DNA from: Sesamum alatum
Lineage: Eukaryota > Streptophyta > Magnoliopsida > Lamiales > Pedaliaceae
DNA length: 64,000 nucleotides
NCBI GenBank assembly: GCA_034509735.1
Contig: JACGWO010000012.1
Span: 26,689,188 to 26,753,187 of the forward strand
Direction of reading: 5' to 3'
Shown: piece by piece, positions 37,489-50,541 of the stretch
Layout of the letters: the number at the start of each line of letters is the position of its first letter
Numbering within the stretch: the stretch's first letter is position 1
The notes under the pieces: model-generated
Told to the model about the DNA's origin: nothing
Database searches by the model: none
Seen by the model: the letters and a program-made list of their open reading frames with translations, nothing else
Made by a program: the position numbers and the translations under genes

Positions 37489-40400
37489 TTAGAGGTCCCC
37501 ATGAACTTTCTCGAAGCAAAACGCAACTATAACTGGTCCAGCTAAATCCCCAATTGCACATCCTGCAAAAAGTGCAGAATGCATTTTAGATCTTGAGCAT
37601 AAACTGTTCATTATAGATTTTGTTTAATGCAAGATTAATATGGAAGTCATACCAATCCATTGACCAGCCGAAGGACGGACTAGTGTTGCTCCGATCCCAG
37701 CTCCTATGGAAGCGAAAATAAGAGAAGCGCCACAACGAACAGTGGCACCGTAAACCTTACTTCCAAGAATCTGAAGTTGTTCTGCTGTGTCAACTGTATC
37801 ATTGTCTTGTTTGGATTTAGATATAGATGTAAAGAAGCGGTAGATATCAGTGCCAACTTGGACAACCCATGATGCTAAAACTCCGAGAAAATGTCCTGTT
37901 GGTACCAAAAGCACATATGAGCAAGTTCGGGTTTAACCAAAAAGAGCCAGCAAAAGAGATGGAAGTATGAAGAAACTTAATTATATGACCTCTAAGAGTG
38001 GTTCTGCTGACACAGAAGATGTATGTTAACCTCGGCATTCCCCTTGCTGCTTTGCGAGTGGCTGACTTGGGAACATCTGCGACAATTGAGAGATAATATC
38101 AGACAGGTCAAGAATGTTTAGAAGTGTGGCATCAGGGGTTTAACATGTGAAGAGTACCTTTGAGGAGTTTCCAGGCCATGCGTTGTGAAACATAATGAAC
38201 TGCAAGTCTTTCAAGAACGCGTCTTGTGGTGACTACACTGGTCTGAGTATAGACAGTAGTGTAAGGTTAATATTAGCCAAGTAATGATTCCATCAAATTG
38301 ATGCTAATAGACAAGAGAAATTTTAAACTAAGGCTAGCAGGACGTTCAACAGCCAAAACAATTACTTTTTGTTAAAGCTACTTCACTTGAAGTCGCATTT
38401 TTGTATCAGAAAGAGGGCCTCATGACATGGATGGTTCTGTCAAAAGCTTAGTAGGACAATTTTTATAAAATTTACCGAGCATGAATGTTTTGAAGATTGA
38501 AGAGCAAGCTATAAGTTTGTTATCCAAGTATTAGTCTGAAGGAGCCCACGAAGAAAAAAAGGTCCCAGAAGTTCTTGAGGAAAAGAAAATGGTACCTCGC
38601 GAACTATTTGTTTCACCGATTTCTTGAACGGATCAACTAAATCTAAATGCTTTTCTTCAGGATTTTCCTGTAGAAAATCATCATCATCATCTTCCATGCG
38701 TGCGTGGGGCTCCAGAAGAGGCAAATAGAATAACAAAAAAGACCTCAGCGATGTCAATGCCAGAGTTTTCCAATGAAATGCAGAGAATAGGGGTTTCAAC
38801 TGAATATCATATTGCTTGGGACTGTATTTCAGCGCATCATTCTGAAATATATTTCCAGATGCAGTCTGTATACTAGAAAAGAAATCTTGATCTAGAGCTG
38901 CTCCAGCATCGCAGTATGCAACTTGTGACACGCCATTTCTGAGACAGCCATTTTCATACATACATCAGTATCATCATCAGATCAATAGCGAGATGTATCA
39001 AGTTCACTCAGCAGTCCTTTTGTTTGCATTTTATCGTTTTAGGAAGAAAAATACTTCACCAGCATTCATAAACAAAACTCACCCAGTTCGTTAGTTCCTT
39101 CTATACAATAAGTATCTAAATTCAGCTAAAATCACATTGATGAATAAAAGTCAATAATCCCTGATCCACACTCACAATACATACAAATAAGGATTGGAAA
39201 GAAGTCTTTGATCTATGGTGATCTCTTTTAGAGGTTGAAATAGGTCAATGTCAACCTAATCGGTACTCCTAACTCCACTCAATTATATAATTGGTATCAA
39301 ATAACTTAGCAACACTAATTTGTAAGAGAATGCACATATCATCAGCACAAGGTCTCCTTTCCCCACCCCTGGTTTCCCTTACTTGGCCAACACCAAGAGG
39401 TCAGGAATGAAATATACTACCAAATAATAACCTCAAGCTTTTAAAGAAAGGAGATGGAATACACTAATTTTCTTCAAATTCTCCCCCCTCTTAATAGCCA
39501 CCACCCTCCCACTGCCACCATCACCAGGTCACCTCCACCATAGCCTTCAAACCACAACTCACCAACCTTCTCCACCCCATAATCTGTTTTGCACTCCAAA
39601 GTTAGTTGATAAGGATGAAACACTCCCTAAGATAAGCAGATTGCAAATTAAAAAAATTGATCAGAACAGATGAACACATTTATTTACATAGGGAACTGAC
39701 TGCATAGTCATCATGTAAGCTCAACCTTTTTGTACTCTCTTTTAGCTGCATTAGTATTAATCGAGAACGTAGTAATGACGACCAAGTACCGCTCACAGTT
39801 TTGGTTCCACTGAAATACACTATTTCTTCAACAATGCACACAAAGGAATCATGGTAAGCTTGAGAATTTCATTCCTTTGTGGTCCAGTCATAAGAAAAGT
39901 GATATAATCTTATTTCAATTGAATATAATTCCTCTTTCCATTTTATCAGCAAATTCATTCTGTTCCGACTAATCGTTTTCTTCCATAAATGTGCTACATG
40001 GAAATCAATGGATGCCAAAATTCTTCTACAGCTATCCATTTGTTACTGTGGTCTTCACATAATGGAGGACCCTAGCCCTAACACCCTGCCAGGAAAACAC
40101 ATTCTAGCATGACAGAGGTTAAAACCTAACGACATAACTAAAGGCGAGAATAATAAGAATAGCATAAATCCAAAACGACTCTGCTGCTAATATCAATACA
40201 AACAAATAATTATAACAGCAGCTGCTAGCAGAGCAGTAGACATCATAATTTCAACTACACTCTACTCCCTCTAAATTTCATAACTCATTGGGGCAGGCAG
40301 CTGCAACAAATCGTCTCTCTACTCCATCACTCACTAATTCAAATAGTTTAACCACTAAGTACTAACTAAAGAATGAAGCTTGGGTCTCCTCCCTTTCTCC

Positions 40401-40782
40401 ACATGAGAACAATATTCCACTTAAGCTTCGTCCAACAACATAGACTGGGGAGAAAAAACCAATACCTCTTCCTCCCTTCTAGGATAAACCAAGTACAAAC
40501 AAGAGACAGTCTTTGGCCTTAAATATACAATCTAATTTACCGCGTAGGATAACTCTTCCTCTCCACAACTCTAGAAGCAACATTAAATTACAATTATACA
40601 TACATACAAAGACCAACATACCCGAATAAAGCCCCGAATGCAAAAGGAGCTGCAATGGCGAACGAAGCGCCGGCAGTTGAAGCGCCGACGAGTCTGGTAG
40701 TGAACAGGCTTCTCGAATTAAACGCTTGGCCCCCAAAGTTGGGATTTTTCCTCAGTAGATCCAGTAGTGCTATGGCCGCCAT
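37489..40782 (-). CDS. Conserved plant membrane protein, unknown function
   Basis: Six exons, all in phase, 330 aa: 40782-40622, 38938-38596, 38242-38158, 38076-37990, 37895-37653, 37562-37489. The N-terminus MAAIALLDLLRKNPN is followed by a Ser/Arg/Ala-rich stretch compatible with an organelle-targeting signal. Then come a hydrophobic segment (LTSLRSFLLFYLPLLEP), a short acidic loop EDDDDDFLQ, a basic region with TTRRVLERLAVHYV and MAWKLLKDVPKSATRKAARG, and two further hydrophobic segments (FLGVLASWVVQVGTDIYRF; ASLIFASIGAGIGATLVRP). The C-terminus is GDLAGPVIVAFCF. The glycine-spaced GAGIGA pattern recalls Tim17/Tim22-like helices, but I cannot assign it. I recall homologues in other angiosperms annotated only as unknown. 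Intron 1 (1.68 kb) has no recognisable insert. Confidence 0.8.
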
Positions 40783-41542
40783 CGTTCACACAGCTATCTC
40801 GTTCAAAGTTGGATTCGAGGAAAAGGGTTGTGCCTCACTTATTGACTGATCATATATTGCTCTCAATCAAAACCCAATGAGTGCCGCGAAATATGTATAT
40901 CCTTAAACTGAAATCAGCTTGGATCGACTGATAACTTTGAAAAAACGAACAGGAGAGAAAAATCTCAATCTTGCGGCGATTGATATGTGCAGGTAGAGTT
41001 GGATTGAGATCCGAGCGTAGAAAGAGTAATTGGCGGAAGAACTTCAGACACTACTGCTTAATCCAGAGACAAAAGGGGCGGCATACTTTGCACTATCACG
41101 ATTCATATCATTTCATAGGTTACACTTTGGAGGAGCTGTGTGTGTTCTGAATATACTAAACCTTTCTTTGTTTTCATTTTCTCCAATCATATGTTCAATT
41201 TGATATAAATTCTCATTTTAGCTCAATTCCTCAATTTAACAAATTAAATTTGATTTTTTTAATAAATTTCTAACTTACTTCATTTATAACAGTATAGTAA
41301 AATACTTTTAAAAATATCGAATTATTTGAGTTTGATTCGTATTTAATTTAATTAAAGCTCGCTTTTAACGTGATTTGATTATTAATAAAACTAAACTAAA
41401 GCAAGATTTTGTGTTCGATTTGATTCGACTTATTTAATTTTATTTTTTTCATATCTTTACGAATCATACAATTCAGGTTATTTTAATTTACTTTAAATTT
41501 TAGTTTTATCAGCTTAAACGGAGCTTGTCGATCTTGAATCAA
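40783..41542. other. Leader of the unknown membrane-protein gene, then AT-rich DNA
   Basis: Roughly 40783-41090 is mixed-composition sequence expected to hold the 5' UTR and promoter of the minus-strand gene. From 41150 onward it is AT-rich, with TTGATTCG/GATTTGATT words that recur at 43100-43440. Confidence 0.4.
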
Positions 41543-41754
41543 TCTATACTAATAAAAAAAAAATCTCCTTTTTGCTTATAAAGAGTAGTTACTTACACCA
41601 CAATGTTAATTTTTTATTATGCTAATAATATCTCTAAGTTATTCTTTTTCTTTATGTGATATGTTGCTTTATGTATATATATTTATAACATTATTTTAAA
41701 ATATGAAATATTATTTATTAAATGCACGCAGGGACGGCGCGCCACGTCGACTAG
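41543..41754 (+). mobile_element. Small non-autonomous Helitron, copy 2
   Basis: Begins TCTATACTAATAAAA after A (41542) and ends CTAG (41751-41754) before T (41755). The 8-bp palindrome GGCGCGCC (41736-41743) stands 7 bp before CTAG, like the 3' hairpin of Helitrons. It is homologous to copy 1 (897-1121) at both ends and at GTTACTTACACC. 212 bp, no ORF. Confidence 0.75.
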
Positions 41755-44217
41755 TACTATTATAGATAGAAGGGGTCTTATAGATACAAAACTGTAGTTT
41801 TTATCTTACTACACCAAATTATTATAATGCAGAAAAATGCCTTTCAACTTTCCAACTCATGTTATTGATTAATTACTTTAGAAAATTAATTTCATGCAAT
41901 TACATGTACTAAAAGAATAAACTTATTCCCACTTTGTTTAAGTTAATGGAAATAGAAATAACACATTAGTATTTGTGTTGCATATATATATAATCGTTAT
42001 TATTAATATAACAAATATTCTACTAAGTTTTAATTTTTAATTTAATTTGAGTAAATATTGACAATTAATGCATTATAAAAAATACCAAATAAGTTTTATA
42101 TGTGAAACTGTAAGGTAATAATAAATTTTAAAATACATAAATAAATTGTGAGCTTCCAAAAATTATAAAACAATAATAAATTTTAATATATATAAATAAA
42201 AATTATGCGCGCAAATATTGCTTGCACAATTTTTAATTATACGAAAAATAAAGCCCAATACTGAGACACAGATAGACTTTGTGATCTGCTATTAATCTTG
42301 GGCTTATAATTTAGAAGTAGAAGGCCCAGAAATAGGGAAAAGGGTTAAAACTGTCAAGTAAACAAATAAGCGAGGGCATAATTGGGTTTTTAGGTGGGTG
42401 CAAAGGCAAACGTGCGGTTGATCTATGATTGCTGGAAAAGAACAAGAGTCAAACAAGGCAATTCTGAAGCGTCAATTCAAAGGACTCATAAACCCCCCAC
42501 ATGCTTTTCACTCTCTCTCTCTCTCTTGCAATTAAATAAAATTATTTTATTTTATTTTAGAAAACCCACATAATACCTATTTTGTACGATCGATGAGGCC
42601 TAATTTAATTGGCGAAGTCGATGCTCCATAATTCTAAAGGTATTAGTTCGAACCCTTGCGTATGTTGATGTTGTTTCAGCTGTATAGTTAAAGGTATTAT
42701 TTGTTGATGTAATAACTAAATGTTAGTTTATGTGATATTGTTAATATAATTGTTTGTAATTATTTCTACTCGATATTATATGCGGCATGATTGTGAATAG
42801 CTATTTGACCAGGAGATGTGAGACTCTAAGTACCATTCCCAGACATGGCCTCTTGTACGTGATCTTGTCCACGTGTAATCACTTTTTACTTTCAATTAAT
42901 AAAATTAATCGCTTGCAATTAAAAAAATAATCATATTTTCTATGAAAATTCGAGTTTTAAATAATCCTGGTGAACATTTTGCGAGTTCTAAAAATTATCA
43001 TGGTGCTTGAAAAAAGTAATTTAAAAAAAATTAATTTTACAGTAATTTAGAGTAATTAAGACGCACATGACTAAAATATTATAACCAGTCTGAGATTCTT
43101 AAATTGTATCATTTTGAACGAATCGAATCAAATCAAATCATATGTCTTATCGTTCAAATTCATTTGAATTTTCATCGAATTTCAAAAAGTGATGCTCAAA
43201 ATAAGTTTTTATCACTAATTTAGTTGAGGTCAAACGAGTTTTATGAAATTTGATACGCTTACCTCAAATACTAGTTTTTTTCGTCATTCTTTTATCAATT
43301 GAACTAAAATTCAAAATCTATCGATCAAAAACTGTGTTTCGTTTTGATTTATTAAGTTTGATAAATCGAATTTAAACGAACTTTTACTTATCATTTTTTA
43401 AGGGAGTTTCAAATAATTTAATTTATTGTTCAACCTAACGAACACTTGTAATATTATTCTCTTATATATTTATCATAACCAATATATTCCACATCTTTTG
43501 ACATAGTTGGTTGCCAAACCAATAATAGTTGGTAATTGCATCTTGTGGTACTATATTTTGTATCTATTTATTGCACTTGGAATAAAAATATTGAGCACAA
43601 ATTTTTACCTTTTTTTTTAATTAATAAAAATTTATAGTAAACGTTACATCTATATATATAATTTCTTAAATATTAAATACATTTGTAATTAATTTTATTT
43701 GAAATACTCGTCTCGACGTGTTCATTGATTATAGGAAAAAAAAGAAGTATTTTATTTTAATAAAAAGATTTAGTAAATAATAAGTATAACAAAAATTTAG
43801 GCCAAAAAATATATACAAGTAAAATAATAGGCCAAAAATAATTACTATGTTTTGATTAAAATAATGTTTTTCTCTTTTTTAAAAAGAAAAAAATACAAGT
43901 AAATAAAAAATGTCTAAATTTAGTTCACTATGGAAATGGTGACGTGGAAAGACCTCTCGAATGGTTAGCTTTAACTTTTTCAAACCTAAGTTGACTAATC
44001 ACATTCGTCTAACCTGCACATGAGGCGCATTACGCACCCATAACTCTTTACAGTTCCCAAAGCCTTGACCGGTGCGCTATGCGCACTTTGCGTATTCAAG
44101 TATTCCTTCTCTCCCCCAACCCCAACCCCACTAGTTAAAAATTTTTCCGTTGACTGAACAGAAACAAATCTCCTCACCACTCCAACCTACACACAGTCAC
44201 ACACACACAAAATCTAC
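41755..44217. other. Intergenic region upstream of the OBERON-like gene
   Basis: AT-rich DNA with a (TC)n run near 42512-42526, a SINE-like stretch (listed separately) and several poly-A/T runs. From about 43930 the composition is more mixed and probably promoter-proximal. Confidence 0.4.
42590..42660 (+). mobile_element. Possible tRNA-derived SINE head
   Basis: TTGGCGAAGTCGATG resembles a pol III A box, and AGTTCGAACCC, about 35 bp downstream, is a good B box. The stretch does not fold into a full tRNA that I can see, and no clear 3' tail or target duplication was found. Confidence 0.35.
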
Positions 44218-44328
44218 ATGTATGGCGGTTTATCTCACCGGCGAGCCTTTCTACCACGTGCATCCGGTGTTTCTCTGAAAAGGGTCTTCGAATCTGGGTC
44301 TAGTTGTAGCCGGCGCTTCGACTTTTGA
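44218..44328 (+). promoter_or_regulatory. Possible upstream ORF in the OBERON-like leader
   Basis: An ATG at 44218 opens 36 codons ending TGA at 44326-44328, about 330 bp before the main ATG. It matters only if transcription starts upstream of it, which the sequence cannot show. Confidence 0.25.
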
Positions 44329-44660
44329 AGTGAGGGTTTTGAAAAAGCTACGCTCAGGAAAGCTTAAGATTGTGAACTTGAGCTGGTGCTTTTTGTTTTA
44401 TGTTTGATGATGAATTTTTGAGAAGTTGAATACACCTGATGCCTAATGTTTGGTTCAGCTCAGTTAACTGGTAGGTTTAGTGGTTGATTTGAAGTTTTGC
44501 GTTTGATCTGTTAGTTTTTACTAACTTATTATTGTTGTATTACTGTAGAAATTCTTTTTGTAGTAGTTTGGGAGTACTTTTGGGGAAAAAGTATGTGTGT
44601 GTTGTAATTTGGTTTGGTGATGCGGGGTATTCGTAGAAATTGATTTTGGGGGTGGAAATT

Positions 44661-47600
44661 ATGAAGAGATTGAGGTCAAGTGATGATCTTCACTCGTACG
44701 GGGAGAAGAGTGTTGTGAAGGATTGGGGAAGAAGGGATGAGGACTCTGGATTGCAGCGCTCCTCGTCTTCTTTGCATAGAAGCTCGTATTACAAGTCTTC
44801 TGACAGCGGGAGAAAGGGTTTATCTTCATCAACATCTAGGTATGACCGACTAGAAGATGATAGGGAGAGTTCAAGGTTGGTTCGGAAGCGGTCGGATTAT
44901 GATTTGGAGAGTTATGATAGGAGAAAAAGTTATGATCGGCATAGAGATGGGAATGACAGGGGGATTGTGAGCTCTTCGCCGAGGAGTGGCTATGGAATGG
45001 ATCAGATGTATCGATCTGAGAGCTTTTCTGGACCTAGGAGAGACTTTCCAAAGGGGTTTAGATCAGAGAGGGATAGGCCAAAGAGGGATGGTTTTGCTAC
45101 ATCGTGGCGGAGGTTTGGAGGTGGGAAAGATGGTGACGATGGGGTGAGGAATGTCAACGAGGCAAGCAGAGGAAGTAGAATGGATGCGAAGGAAGTTGGG
45201 AAGGCAAAGTCCCCACAGGGACCTCGAGATGCAAAATCTCCAGCTTGGTCTAAGGACTCTGGAAGTGAGCGGTCCAAGAGTGTTGAAGGCAAGAAATCTG
45301 AAGATATGCCAGTGGAGAGTAGTGGCCCCAGCAGTGAACGAGAAGAAGGGGAACTGGAACCTGATCCACAATCTAATGCGCCTTTGGCTAAGCCAGTTGT
45401 TGAAGATAAAGCTGCTGTTGAATTGAACTCCTCTCAAGAGGAGCTTAACAATGAATACCAAGTTGAGAACAAAGTTGAGCAGGAAAAAGTGAGTTTGTTG
45501 TCTGTGGAAAATGGGGATATGAGTAAAATGGGCAGCTGTAGTGAGCAAGCAGAAGGTGGACCATCTAAGGATGTCGAAAATAGGCTGAACAAAATTGATG
45601 ACTTGCCCGATCGTCAGGGTACATCATTCCCAGGGGCAGGAAGTAAATATGAAATTGATATGAAAGGAGAAGATGAAGGTGGAAACGATGTAATGGAGGA
45701 CAGAAGAGAAGGGTGTTTGGAGGAGGATGCAGACAGCACATGTGATGAGAAGTTATCATCTTTACAAGACCAAAGGGAAGATGAAGATGTTAAAGTTGAA
45801 GTGAAGGCAGATGATACCACCATAACTGGAAATATGGAAATAGCAGCTGGAAATGAACCTTTGATGGAGAAAACGACCCAAACTTTGAAGGATAAGGGCA
45901 AAAGTATTGCTCTATCGCCCTCTGACACTATTCATTTCACAGAAACAAATCTGGAGGTTGAAAACAAATCAAGGGACCTTGCAACGAATGGAGACATTGA
46001 AATGGAAGGGCCAAGTACCAGGGGGTTTCAATTTCTCTCAACTGATCCAATTAAGAAGCCTGAAAAAGTTGAGCAATCTACTCACAACCGGCCTAAAGAT
46101 GATAAGTTGGCCCTTGAACTTTCCCTTAGCTTGCCAAATGTTTTATTGCCTATCGGTTCTCAGAACAGAGGACAGACTCCTGGTTCTCCTAGCCGTGCCA
46201 GAAGTGTTCAATCATTCGCTAGCTCATTTCGGACAAATTCAGAAGGATTTACAGCTTCTATGTCCTTTTCTGGTTCTCAGCAGTTCACGCACAACCCTAG
46301 CTGTTCCCTGACTCATAATGCGCATGATTATGAGCAATCTGTTGGTAGCAAGCCATTGTTTCAGGGGGTGGATTGGAAAGCTTTGTCGTCGGATGAGAAT
46401 AAAAGTAAAGAGAATCCAGCTTATCAAGGAATGTCATCAAGAGAAAATGGCTTGCATCAGCAATCTCAGTTATTTCAAGGCAACTCCACTGTGCCGCATC
46501 TGAAAGTTGCAGGGGGGAGCTCCAAACTACCGATTGGACTTGAGAGGCAATTAAGTTTCAGTAAACATTTAGCTGGAGCACAGGGTTTTGGCACTTATGA
46601 CAATGGACCAGAGTATTCCAAAGATAGGAAGCATTTAATGACAGAGAAAGATTGTGGTAGTTTACAAAAGAGCAATGACCCAGATGGAAAGGAGCAAGGA
46701 TTGGTGGTTGGAGTTGACTTTGCTGAGTCAATAGTTACTATGATAGTTTCTGAACCTCTACAGACAATGGCTCGGAGGTTTAACGATATGACTGGACAGC
46801 AAGTGGCATGTGTGAAAGATTTTGTCCACGACATCATTTCAAATCCGGGTAAGCAGTGGCAGCTGATTGCTTTGCAGAAGGCTTTACAAAAAAGGCCAGA
46901 CGTTTCCCTGGATATGCTGCTGAATGCACATCGTACTCAATTGGAAATCCTGGTGGCTTTGAAAACAGGGCTTCGAGAATTTGTACGGCAGAAGTATGAT
47001 ATATCATCTTCCGAGTTGGCCGAGATATTTCTGAATATGAGATGTAGAAATCTAAATTGCAAGAGTCTCCTGCCTGTGGATGAATGTGACTGCAAAATAT
47101 GTGCAAAGCGGAGTGACTTTTGCCGGGATTGCATGTGTCTTGTATGTTCAAAGTTTGACAATGCATCTAACACATGTGGTTGGGTGGGTTGTGATGTTTG
47201 CCTACATTGGTGCCATGCAGATTGTGGGTTACGAGAATCTCATATCAGAAACGGGCGTAGTGCAACAGGTGCTCAAGGCACTACAGAAATGCAGTTCTAT
47301 TGTGTTGCCTGTGATCATCCTTCTGAGATGTTCGGTTTTGTGAAGGAAGTTTTCCAGAACTTTGTGCAAGAATGGACGGCGGAAAACCTTTCTAGAGAAC
47401 TAGAATATGTAAGAAGAATATTCTCTGCCAGTGAGGATGTAAGAGGGAAACAGCTACATGAAATTGCTGTCCGGGCACTGTCCAAATTGGCAAATAGGTC
47501 AGATCTTAAGGAGGTGCAAAATCATATAATAAGTTTTTTCACTGGTAAGATTGGTCTCTCTGTTATTTCGTTCTGCGACATTTTAGCTTATATAAGCACA

Positions 47601-49913
47601 TTGACTGCATATATCAACTCCCTTCACACTTACAACACATTATATTAGATCTTTAAAACACATTTATTTTAACTTGCATACATAAAATACATGTTATGGC
47701 CTATAAAAAGTGAATCATGTTTTGCTCGAAACTCTTGGAACTTTTTTCCCTCTCTGTTGGTTTTTGTTTCGAAGCTCATTCTTAGCTCCAAATCTGAAGC
47801 TTAGATGATGTTGAGCCATAGAAATACTGATCAATGTAGTTCTGTCAACTGGAAATGAAACTGGTATCTTTCATCTGTTACACACAGTCAAGTCATTTGC
47901 CTTTGCCCTTCTTTTAGTTCCTAGTCTGTTGAAGTCAGAAGCTGCGATAAAATCAGGTGACCAACCTCATATATGTTTGCTTTAGTGTTTCCATACATCC
48001 ATCCTCCTTGAGCTTTGATGGAATTTGGAGCCTAATGTATACTGCATTGATATATGTTCAGTTGGGCAAACTTTCATAATCTAATTGTATTGCCTTATGC
48101 TGTGTGGAAAAAGAATATTCAGACTGTGTCTTCTTCTGTTTGCTTCATGATCTCTTGAAAATCTTCTGGTCAATCCTGCTTGATTTTCTCCAAAAATTAG
48201 GTCTGTTAGTGTTGGTCCTGGAACTGAGAGATTAAAGCAGTGAAATTTCAGATTATTGTTAGAAAATGGATCCCTCCTTGAGCATTGCATCACCTGTATG
48301 TCAGTTTCCTCATTGTTCAACAGATTAACGAAAGTCTGATCTTATTGACTTTTTTGTCTGTTTTCCAAAACTCTGGAAGTCATTAAGCAAACAGACATTT
48401 ATGTTTGAGGTTTCTCTTTTATATACCTATGCCTAAAGTGCATCTAAGTCCTGACAAAAAGTACGTCACATCTCTGTCCTATTATCCATAAACAGTTCAA
48501 AGAACTATCTGCTAGGGAAAACATCTACTATTACAATTTTTTTCTGCCTTTATTTAATTGCACTAGTTATCTATGAGGACTTAGTTCAGTTTGTTTTACA
48601 CTTCACTGTGAGCTACTTATGTGAAACTGTGATGTCAGTTTGAGCATCATTTTTTTTCCAATTTAGTTTTTCTAATGTTCTATATTTTAGTTTCAAAATA
48701 ATTATATATATATATATATATATAAAATTTTCTAACAATCAAGAACATTCACTGAATGTGATTTGACATAATTTTCCTAAGTTTGAGCTTTATTTGCATA
48801 CTATTTAATATGTCATGGTACTAAGTTGGATATTACCTGTTTGATGAGCTTGTTGTCTCTGAAAGAAAATTTGAAATGAAAATAAATTATGAATCTTAAG
48901 CTTAAGAAATGAAGAATTTGAGTAAGAACTAGTTCCATACATAACGGTTTTATCGCCTCAGCATATATGTAATTAGTACCGAGGTAAACATAGAAAAGAA
49001 AATACCTCCTTAAATATCGAGTTATATGATATATTCTTATAAACTCAAACGTCTGTAGAGTGTGAATAGGACTAAGTGCCCTTGGGTTGGATGATAAGGA
49101 TAATTGGTGTTTTTCCTTTAACTAAGTTTGGCGCTTGAATATTGATCCCAAACTGGGTTCTGAGATATTGACCTAGTTTTTTTAATATTGGTACTGATGC
49201 TATTAAGGAATGCCTGATTCATAAAGTTTCTCTAGTTATGTCCTACATAATGGATTTTCCCTATCTATTTTTTACCTGAAGATATTTTTGCTTGTCTTCT
49301 GCTCAAGTTGAATCTGCTTAAATCATTTCCGTTGGTTACAGAAACGACTTCAGACAGGCCCGCAAGCATACCAATTGAATCCAGAAAGGAGTTGCCAATC
49401 AAGAACCAAGAAGGCACCAGTGGCATCCCTGGGTCCAGCCAAGGAGCCGGGTGGTTGAAGTCTGCTTATCCAGATAAGGCTCCGCGCTTGGAAAATTCTG
49501 TCAATTTACTTCCTGGCTTTGATAGCAACAGGAACGATAAATACACAACAAACATGGATCTCCGCAAAAATTCTCAAAAAGAACCTATATTTGACGAATT
49601 GGAGAGCATTGTGAGAATCAAACAGGCAGAGGCAATGATGTTTCAAGCACGTGCGGACGATGCAAGAAGGGAGTCTGAAGCTCTGAAGCGAATTTCAGTC
49701 ACGAAAAACGAAAGGATTGAAGAAGAATACACGAGCAGGATCAGCAAACTGCGTTTGGCCGAAGCTGAGGAGATGAGAAAACAAAAGGTGGAAGAGCTCC
49801 AGGCTCTTGAACGAGCGTATCAGGAATATTTCACTATGAAAATGAGGATGGAAACTGATATCAAGGACCTTTTGTTAAAAATGGAAGCAACCAGAAGGAA
49901 TCTTGCCACCTGA
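44661..49913 (+). CDS. OBE4: OBERON4-like PHD finger and coiled-coil protein
   Basis: Role by family: nuclear PHD proteins (OBE1-4/TITANIA) needed for root and shoot meristem establishment; OBE3 and OBE4 are the longer type. Two exons, 44661-47544 and 49342-49913, joined in phase, 1,151 aa, close to the long OBE4 class. The open frame begins slightly earlier, but the first ATG giving the family start MKRLRSSDDLHSYGEK is 44661. Residues 1-220 are Ser/Arg/Asp-rich (SSSLHRSSYYKSSD, KRSDYDLESYDRRKSYDR), then a long acidic low-complexity stretch. The Cys/His-rich PHD region is about residues 793-890, with CDCKICAKRSDFCRDCMCLVC, GCDVCLHWCHADCG and FYCVACDH. After the intron the C-terminal 110 residues form a charged coiled coil (SEALKRIS, RLAEAEEMRKQKVEELQALERA). 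Intron 1 is 1.8 kb and contains only AT repeats. Confidence 0.93.
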
Positions 49914-50541
49914 TCGACAAGTTTAGTGCTCTGGGAACTCTCTGCTTTCCCGGAAATCCACTGGGCTCCATCCCAGTATTGTTATGTGGTGGGTGCTCGA
50001 CTAAGCATGTTAATTGGTTTGTAGGTTCACTTTTATGTTCTTACTGCAGTTTAGTCCTAACTAGATTATGTACAAAGGGTAGCCATCTCCATTTCTTCTC
50101 CTAAAGATTCCTCCTAGTTATGAACAGAATCAAGGGGAGAAATGGGCTATCGAACTTCATTAGTATTATATTTTTTCATCCACTAGAACCTAAATTCAAT
50201 TTGTTTTCCTAGAAAAGATGTCAGTAGTCTTTTTACTCATCCGTTTGTTTGTTCTTGCCATCCCTTTCCTGTTCTTGTATCTATTGCTTTCTCTTTTATG
50301 ACTATTGAGTATATTGTTTCAGTTACTGTGGTCGACAGGGAAGAAATGGATATGTTTTTGTGTTGTTTCAGTGGTCGAGGTTGACATGGAAGCAAGCCCT
50401 TTGTTACCCGCCAGAAGTGTGATTTCTTCAATAGAATGAACAGAAATCACACATAGAACATGTCAATAGTATATGCATGTTTCTTCACAAGTCTCTCCCA
50501 GTCATATTTCAAAAAGAGAAGAAACACGACCAGACTAACCA

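Noticed and set aside
42590..42660. A functional tRNA gene
   Set aside because: A- and B-box-like motifs are present, but I could not form acceptor and anticodon stems; kept only as a low-confidence SINE head.
47080..47343. Alternative frame of 87 aa rich in Cys and Val within the OBERON-like gene
   Set aside because: A shadow of the PHD-finger coding sequence in another frame.
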